A DNA stretch of 5,460 bases, from NCBI GenBank assembly GCA_012799265.1, contig JAAZLP010000352.1:1-5460 (forward strand). The letters run 5' to 3'. The position numbers were made by a program, and so were the translations under genes. This document shows positions 1-4,900 of the stretch, piece by piece; the first letter of the stretch is position 1; the number at the start of each line of letters is the position of its first letter. Below the pieces are notes generated by a model. That model worked only from the letters and a program-made list of their open reading frames with translations. It did no database searches and was not told the DNA's origin. The DNA is from Phyllobacteriaceae bacterium (lineage in GTDB: Bacteria; Pseudomonadota; Alphaproteobacteria; Rhizobiales; Devosiaceae).

Positions 1-387
1 CAGCTGCTGATGCTGATCGATGCCGAGAACGGCATCATCGCCCGCAGTGAACCGCTGCGGCACTCGCCCAACCTGATGGACAGGTTTGGCTGGGTGCTGG
101 ATCCCGAGACCAACCCGGCCTTCGCCCCGGCCTGGCGGCGCTTTACCGCCATCCTCTCCCAGCCGGACGGCGTGGTGGGTATGACTGTCACCCTGCCCTT
201 TACCCAGGACGGCGAACACTGGAGCGTGACCATCCGGAACACGATCTATTCCGTTGGCGGACTGCGGGTCTGCCTTGCAGAACCCTGCTTCAACCACTGC
301 CGTAACCCCGGAGAAATCCGCTTCGAGGAAGTGCGTATCGGTATGGATGAGCAGAAGCGACGCAGGTTGACCCTCTGGCAGGCCTGA
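1..387 (+). CDS. Hypothetical protein, C-terminal part, possible PAS-like fold (partial)
   Basis: The reading frame is open from base 1 to a TGA at 385-387. The first ATG is at base 10, but only nine bases precede it and no ribosome binding site can be seen, so the gene probably begins outside the window; 128 residues are visible. Codons have strong G/C third positions, which supports real coding. I do not recognise the family. The start (LMLIDAENGIIARSEPL) and a later strand-rich part (DGEHWSVTIRNTIYSVGG) are reminiscent of the beta strands of a PAS sensor domain, but this is only an impression. The tail is basic (EQKRRRLTLWQA). There are three Cys, two of them in the stretch CLAEPCFNHC. No membrane segment or signal peptide is visible. 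It converges on the Asn-rich exported-protein gene and shares no operon with the other genes here. Confidence 0.6.
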   Translation, partial: QLLMLIDAENGIIARSEPLRHSPNLMDRFGWVLDPETNPAFAPAWRRFTAILSQPDGVVGMTVTLPFTQDGEHWSVTIRNTIYSVGGLRVCLAEPCFNHCRNPGEIRFEEVRIGMDEQKRRRLTLWQA

Positions 388-423
388 CCGCCAGCAAGCC
401 AAAGCCGCACTGACAAAGACCTC

Positions 424-474
424 GGGCGTTTCCCTGTCCGGGGCGTTTCCCTGTCCGGGGCCTTTGCCGTTTCG
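424..474. repeat. Three-copy 17-bp tandem repeat
   Basis: The unit GGGCGTTTCCCTGTCCG occurs twice without change at 424-440 and 441-457. A third, diverged copy follows at 458-474 with 12 of 17 bases identical. It lies in the non-coding gap between two convergent genes. Slippage or unequal crossing-over is the simplest origin. No function can be assigned. Confidence 0.8.
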
Positions 475-511
475 AGAGTGTAGTCACAGTGATCGGGACC
501 ACAAACAGGAC

Positions 512-540
512 GACCCGCGCCGGAGGTCCTGGCGCGGGTC
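512..540 (-). terminator. Hairpin, candidate terminator of the Asn-rich protein gene
   Basis: A perfect 10-bp inverted repeat (GACCCGCGCC / GGCGCGGGTC) flanks a 9-nt loop. It sits about 50 bp downstream of the stop of the minus-strand gene 590-931. Read on the minus strand, the stem is followed by GTCCTGTTTGTGG, only a weak U-rich run, so this is not a textbook intrinsic terminator. On the plus strand no T tract follows. It could act in both directions between the convergent genes. Confidence 0.5.
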
Positions 541-547
541 GATGAAA

Positions 548-570
548 GGGTGCCTGGGGTGATGGCACCC
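548..570. other. Second, smaller hairpin next to the candidate terminator
   Basis: A perfect 7-bp inverted repeat (GGGTGCC / GGCACCC) flanks a 9-nt loop. It starts 7 bp from the larger hairpin at 512-540 and 19 bp past the stop of the Asn-rich protein gene. In the minus-strand transcript it would fold first. It could stabilise the 3' end or assist termination; no U tract follows. Confidence 0.4.
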
Positions 571-589
571 GATCATGGGTCGATGCGGA

Positions 590-931
590 TTACCAACGCT
601 TGTTGAAGCGGTTCCAGGTCTTGTTCTGGACGTTGTTCTGGGTATTGCCGGAGTTGACGTTGGTCGAATTGCCCGAGTTGATGAGCTTGGTGTTCTGGCC
701 GCCATTGCCCAGGATGCCGAGGCCATTGCCGATATTGGACAGCAGCGAGCTGTTGTTGCCGATGGCGATGGTGGTGCCATTGAGCAGGCTGAGATCATTG
801 AGACCCAGCACGGCGGTCACATTGCCCAGAAGCCCCTTCGACTTGTTGAAATAACCGCTTGCCTGAGCAGCAGGGGCCATGGCGAGGGCAGCAACAACGG
901 AAAGGGCAAGAACAGTCTTGATGGTCTTCAT
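590..931 (-). CDS. Small exported Asn/Gly/Ser-rich protein, possible repeat or amyloid-like fold
   Basis: The product has 113 residues. I chose the ATG at 931 over the in-frame ATG at 985 because it has a well-placed AGGGAG and begins a classic Sec signal peptide: basic MKTIK, a hydrophobic core of about 15 residues, and a signal peptidase I site after AQA (residues 22-24). The mature part is about 89 residues, of which 20 are Asn (about 22%), with many Gly, Ser, Thr and Leu. It has no Cys and only one Asp. GN pairs recur (GNV, GNN, GNG twice, GNS, GNT), and the C-terminal half holds an adjacent 8-residue repeat, NSGNSTNV then NSGNTQNN. The end is basic and aromatic (TWNRFNKRW). Asn/Gly-rich periodic secreted proteins include curlin-type amyloids and beta-solenoids, but the curlin consensus spacing of Gln, Gly and Asn is not clearly met, so no family is assigned. 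It lies 132 bp downstream of the response regulator gene on the same strand and may be co-transcribed with it or regulated by it. Confidence 0.85.
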   Translation of the reverse strand: MKTIKTVLALSVVAALAMAPAAQASGYFNKSKGLLGNVTAVLGLNDLSLLNGTTIAIGNNSSLLSNIGNGLGILGNGGQNTKLINSGNSTNVNSGNTQNNVQNKTWNRFNKRW

Positions 932-940
932 TTTCAGGTA

Positions 941-946
941 CTCCCT
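941..946 (-). promoter_or_regulatory. Ribosome binding site deciding the start of the Asn-rich protein
   Basis: On the minus strand AGGGAG lies 9 nt before the ATG at 931. No comparable site serves the upstream in-frame ATG at 985. Together with the signal peptide beginning at 931, this fixes the start. Confidence 0.7.
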
Positions 947-1012
947 AAGAAACTCATGCCTGAGCGACACATGAGCAAGGAGCAACGCGGGGGCGCCTAA
1001 ATCAATGAAAGC

Positions 1013-1035
1013 ACATGCTTTTATGCGTTACATGC
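1013..1035. promoter_or_regulatory. ACATGC direct repeat in the gap upstream of the Asn-rich gene
   Basis: ACATGC occurs at 1013-1018 and 1030-1035, 17 bp start to start. It lies about 80-105 bp upstream of the ATG at 931 and just after the response regulator stop. Close by, at about 1036-1050, is a short inverted GCGCA/TGCGC pair that is too weak to call a terminator. The spacing of nearly two helical turns would fit a regulator bound on one face of the DNA, but such short repeats can arise by chance. I could not place a convincing -35/-10 pair. Confidence 0.2.
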
Positions 1036-1063
1036 GCAAGATGTGCGCGGACTACGGGTTTCT

Positions 1064-1993
1064 TCATACGTCCGGGGCAGATTGCAGCACCTGGACGGCA
1101 CGAATGGCGGCAGAGGCGCGGTTTTCGACACCGAGCTTGGCATAGACCTGTTCGAGGTGCTTGTTGACCGTGCGGGGGCTAAGGCCGAGGATTTCGCCGA
1201 TATCGCGATTGGATTTGCCGCGCGCGATCCAGAGCAGCACTTCGCTCTCGCGCTGGGTGAGGCCGAAGGACTGGCGGAGATTGTCCTCCTGTCCCTCTTC
1301 CTGTTTGCGCGAGAGGCGGAAGAGATATTCCTCGCCCGCGACCATACCGAGATAGGCAAATTGCAGCCCGACCGTCCCCGGGAGCGCCAGCTCGAACCCG
1401 CCACCGGGGACCGCGCCCTCGCCGGCCTGATCGAGCCAGCCATGAAAACCACGCGTCATGTCGGGCTGCTTTTCCGCATCGATGCCGGAGCGTTCGAGGA
1501 GGCGATTGGCCTGGGGCGTTGACCAGAGGACGGCGCCATTGCCGCTGAAGGCGACGAGGTGGCGACCGGCCGCATCGAGCGCGATGCGCGCGCTCTGGGC
1601 CCGACGGGCATTGGCGAGATGAACGCGGATGCGGGCGCGTAGCTCGTCGACATTGATGGGTTTTGAGAGATAATCGACCCCGCCGCTTTCGAGCGCGTGG
1701 ACGATATGCTCGGTCTCTGTCAGCCCGGTCATGAAGATGATGGGCACATGGGTGAGCGTCGCCAGCGCCTTCATCCGGCGGCTGGTCTCAAAGCCGTCGA
1801 GGCCGGGCATGACGGCATCCATGAGGATCACGTCGGGCGTGACGCGGCCGACAATCCCGAGCGCCGCTTCGCCGCTGCGGGCAACGAGGACGGTGACGCC
1901 GGAATCCTCCAGCGCTGTCGTCAGAAAGCCGAGCGATTCCGGGCTGTCGTCGACCAGAAGAACGATGTCCTGTTCTTTCTCAATCCGGCTCAT
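1064..1993 (-). CDS. Two-component response regulator, REC plus LuxR-type HTH
   Basis: The product has 309 residues and is a cytoplasmic DNA-binding response regulator. The receiver domain covers residues 8-126 with every key residue present: acidic pair D15/D16, phosphoacceptor D59 in ILMDAVMPG, T89, and K111 in LSKPI. The middle part (about 140-230, starting GRHLVAFSGNGAVLWSTP) looks like a PAS-type domain rather than a plain linker, making the protein longer than the usual 210-230-residue NarL/FixJ regulators. The LuxR/GerE helix-turn-helix is at about 243-305 (LTQRESEVLLWIARGKSNRDI, then SPRTVNKHLEQVYAKLGV). I chose the ATG at 1993 because GGAG lies 10 nt upstream and MSRIEKEQDIVLLVDD places the acidic pair normally; a further in-frame ATG at 2029 would add 12 uninformative residues. 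The start overlaps the 3' end of the sensor kinase gene by 14 bp, implying translational coupling and a cognate pair. Its targets cannot be read from the sequence. Confidence 0.93.
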   Translation of the reverse strand: MSRIEKEQDIVLLVDDSPESLGFLTTALEDSGVTVLVARSGEAALGIVGRVTPDVILMDAVMPGLDGFETSRRMKALATLTHVPIIFMTGLTETEHIVHALESGGVDYLSKPINVDELRARIRVHLANARRAQSARIALDAAGRHLVAFSGNGAVLWSTPQANRLLERSGIDAEKQPDMTRGFHGWLDQAGEGAVPGGGFELALPGTVGLQFAYLGMVAGEEYLFRLSRKQEEGQEDNLRQSFGLTQRESEVLLWIARGKSNRDIGEILGLSPRTVNKHLEQVYAKLGVENRASAAIRAVQVLQSAPDV

Positions 1994-4900
1994 GGCCCAT
2001 CCGCTCCAATGTTTCGGCAAAACTGTCAAAGTCGAACGCGGCCATATGACGGCGCAGGATCTCGACCAAAGGCAGATTTGCGGGATCGTTGGCCAGTTCA
2101 GTCAACTTGGCCTCGATCCCGCGCACGTGGCCGATTTGCGCGAGACTGGCCAGTTCGCGCAAGGGTTCTGCCCCCGGCGAGATGAGTTTTTGGCTCTGCG
2201 AGAGCGGTTTTTCTGCGCCATGCTGCCAGGTGAGTCCGAGATGGGTGCCGAGCCGGTCAATGAGTTGCACGAGGTCGATGGGCTTGGCCAGGGTGTCGGT
2301 GTGGCCGGCATCGGCGCCGGTCGGGTTGGCGCCATCGCCGATATTGGCGGAGAGCATGATGATGGGGGCGGTGATGGCCTGCTCGCGGAGCTTTGCGACG
2401 AGATCCCAGCCACTCATGCCCGGCATTCGGATATCGACGAAGAAGAGGTCGGGGGGAGCGCGCTTCCCGAAAGCGCTTACACCTGCACTCTCATCTCCAC
2501 CGCGGTTGCCCTCTCCCCGATCGTCACCCTCGGGCTTGACCCGAGGGGACTGTACTTGGGGATCGTCGGGCAAGTGCAACGCCCTCGGGTCAAGCCCGAG
2601 GGTGACGGCCGGTGGGTTAGTGACGGCTGGTGGGTGGGGGGCGTCCGGTGGGTGAGAGTTAGTTGACGCATGGTCAGAAGCTGATTGATGGGCCCCCTCA
2701 GCCCCCATCGCCGCAATCATCTCCAGACACGCTTCCCCGCTCTCCACCAGCAAGATGTCAAAACCCAGCGGCGCGAGCAGTTCGCGCATGAGGGCGCGGT
2801 GGTCCTGGTTGTCGTCGACGACCATCAGGGTCTTGCGCGGGCCGTCATAACCGGTGACTGCGGCGGCAGCGGCGATATGCGCGCGGGGACGTTCGACCTT
2901 GCTCAGGCCGAGACGAACCTGGAAGCTGGTGCCCTGCCCGACCTCGCTGGTGACCTTGATTTCGCCACCCAGCGTTTCGGTAAGGAGCTTTGTGATCGTG
3001 AGGCCAAGGCCGAGGCCGGGGGTGAAGCGGTTTTTCTCCGCTTCGCCGCGCACGAAGGGCTCGAAAATGTGGTCGATATCGTCAGGGCCGATGCCGCTGC
3101 CGCTGTCTTCAACGGTAAAGGTCGCAACACCTGACCGGTAACCAATTGCGAACCGAACATGGCCGCTCGACGTGAATTTCACGGCGTTTGAGAGGAGGTT
3201 GACAAGAATCTGGCGCAGGCGCTTTTCGTCCGTGCGGACATAGACCGGCAGCGACTTTGCCCGCTCATGGCGGAATTCGAGCCCCTTTGCCTCGGCCTGC
3301 ATGCGGAACATATCGACGAGCTGATCAAGAAAATCCTGAAGGTTGATCTCGTTGGAATAGACCTGCAGGCGCCCCGCCTCGATCTTGGAAATATCGAGGA
3401 GGCCATCGATGAGCCCGGACAGATGCTCGGCGCTGCGGCGGATGGTCTGGGCGGAGCCGCGGCGGTTTTCCGGCAGCGCCGCATCGCGCTCGAGGATCTG
3501 CGCATAGCCCATCACCGCGTTGAGGGGCGTGCGCAATTCGTGGCTGAGGCCGACGACATAGCGCGACTTGGCCTGATTGGCGGCCTCGGCCTTTTCCTTG
3601 GCGCGCTGCAGCTCGGCGTCGGTGCGCGAGTGGGCGTCGATTTCCTTGAGCAGCAGCGTGTTCTGGCGCGAGCTTTCCTCTTCGGCGACGAGTCGGCTGT
3701 CATGGGCCAGCACGATGAACCATGTCATCACCCCAGCCGCCACGGCGAAGACGAAGAAGACGACGATCAGCGTGCCCCCGACAACGTCGGCCGTGTGCGG
3801 GGCGGAGCGGCTCGCGAAATAGTAGATGAGCCCCAGAATGCCGCCGAGAATGGCCAGCGCACTGCCCATGGCAATGCCGAAGCGTCCCAGCCGCGTCTGG
3901 AACTTGGCAATCGCCCATTCGGGCAGGATCGTTGCCGCGACGGCGTGGCTCTGGGCGCGGAAATGGGCGTGTGGCTTGCAGAGGTCATGGCAGCGTGCGT
4001 CGAGCGAACAACAGAGTGAGCAGATCGGCGCCGCATAGGCGGGGCACCAGGCCATGTCTTCGGGCTCGAAGGGGTGCTCGCAGATCGAGCAGGTGACACT
4101 CTCCCGGCCCTGCCATGACTTCCGTGGTTTACGGGCCAGATAGAACTTGCCCTTGGTGGCCCAGGCGATAGTCGGGGTGGCGATGAAGCCGACGATGAGC
4201 GCGATATAGGGCGCGAGCGCCGAGGCCATCTGGCCAAAGGCACCGAAATGGGCAGAGAGCGCGATCACGGTCGCCAGCAGCATCGAGCCGACGCCGACGG
4301 GGTTGATATCGTAGAGATGGGCGCGCTTGAACTCTATGCCTTCCGGCGACAGGCCGAGCGGCTTGTTGACGAGGAGGTCGGCCGAGATGGTGCAGAGCCA
4401 GGCCATGGCGATGATCGAGAAAATGCCCAGCGTCTCTTCGAGCAGCTTGTAGATGCCCAGCTCCATGAGCATGAGCGCGATGGCGACATTGAAGAGCAGC
4501 CACACAACGCGACCGGGATGGCTGTGGGTCAGGCGGGAGAAGAAGTTCGACCAAGCGAGCGAGCCCGCATAGGCGTTCATCACATTGATCTTGAGCTGGC
4601 TGACGACGACGAAGACCGCCATCAGCATCAGCGCCAGAAACTCATTGGGGATCATGTAGCCAAAGGCGACGGCATACATTTGCCCCGGCTCGGCGGCATG
4701 CTCCGGCGAGACGCCGGCAGAGAGGGCAAGGAAGGCGAGGAACGAGCCAGCAGCCAGCTTGGGCGCGCCGACAATGACCCAGCCAGCGCCGCCGAGAAAG
4801 ATACCGAAACGCTGTCGCCACTTTGGCGCGCCTTCTGGCGGCAGGAAGCGGAGGAAGTCGACCTGCTCGCCGATCTGCGTCATCAGCGCCAGAATGACCG

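Noticed and set aside
575..1000. Plus-strand reading frame of 141 codons opposite the Asn-rich gene
   Set aside because: It is antisense to a gene with a clear signal peptide and ribosome binding site; its composition is what a GC-rich antisense frame would give.
1980..2029. Regulator start at the ATG at 2029
   Set aside because: The extra 12 residues (MTVLPKHWSGWA) do not belong to a receiver domain, while the ATG at 1993 has a well-spaced GGAG.
2522..2607. Palindrome as an intrinsic terminator or a CRISPR repeat
   Set aside because: It lies inside an intact reading frame with no T tract, and there is one inverted pair rather than regularly spaced direct repeats with spacers.
1731..2666. 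Plus-strand reading frame of 311 codons opposite the regulator and kinase
   Set aside because: It crosses the boundary of two well-supported minus-strand genes and has no recognisable domain; long antisense frames are common at this GC content.
2460..2690. Frameshift or pseudogene in the kinase receiver domain
   Set aside because: The frame is uninterrupted and all REC residues occur on both sides of the insertion, so the gene appears intact rather than broken.
3267..4019. Plus-strand reading frame of 250 codons opposite the kinase core
   Set aside because: It lies antisense to the HisKA, coiled-coil and TM region with all kinase motifs intact on the minus strand; no start signal or family match.
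4129..4554. Minus-strand frame of 141 codons overlapping the permease domain
   Set aside because: Same-strand out-of-frame shadow of the kinase gene, with a His/Arg/Pro-rich composition typical of shifted frames.
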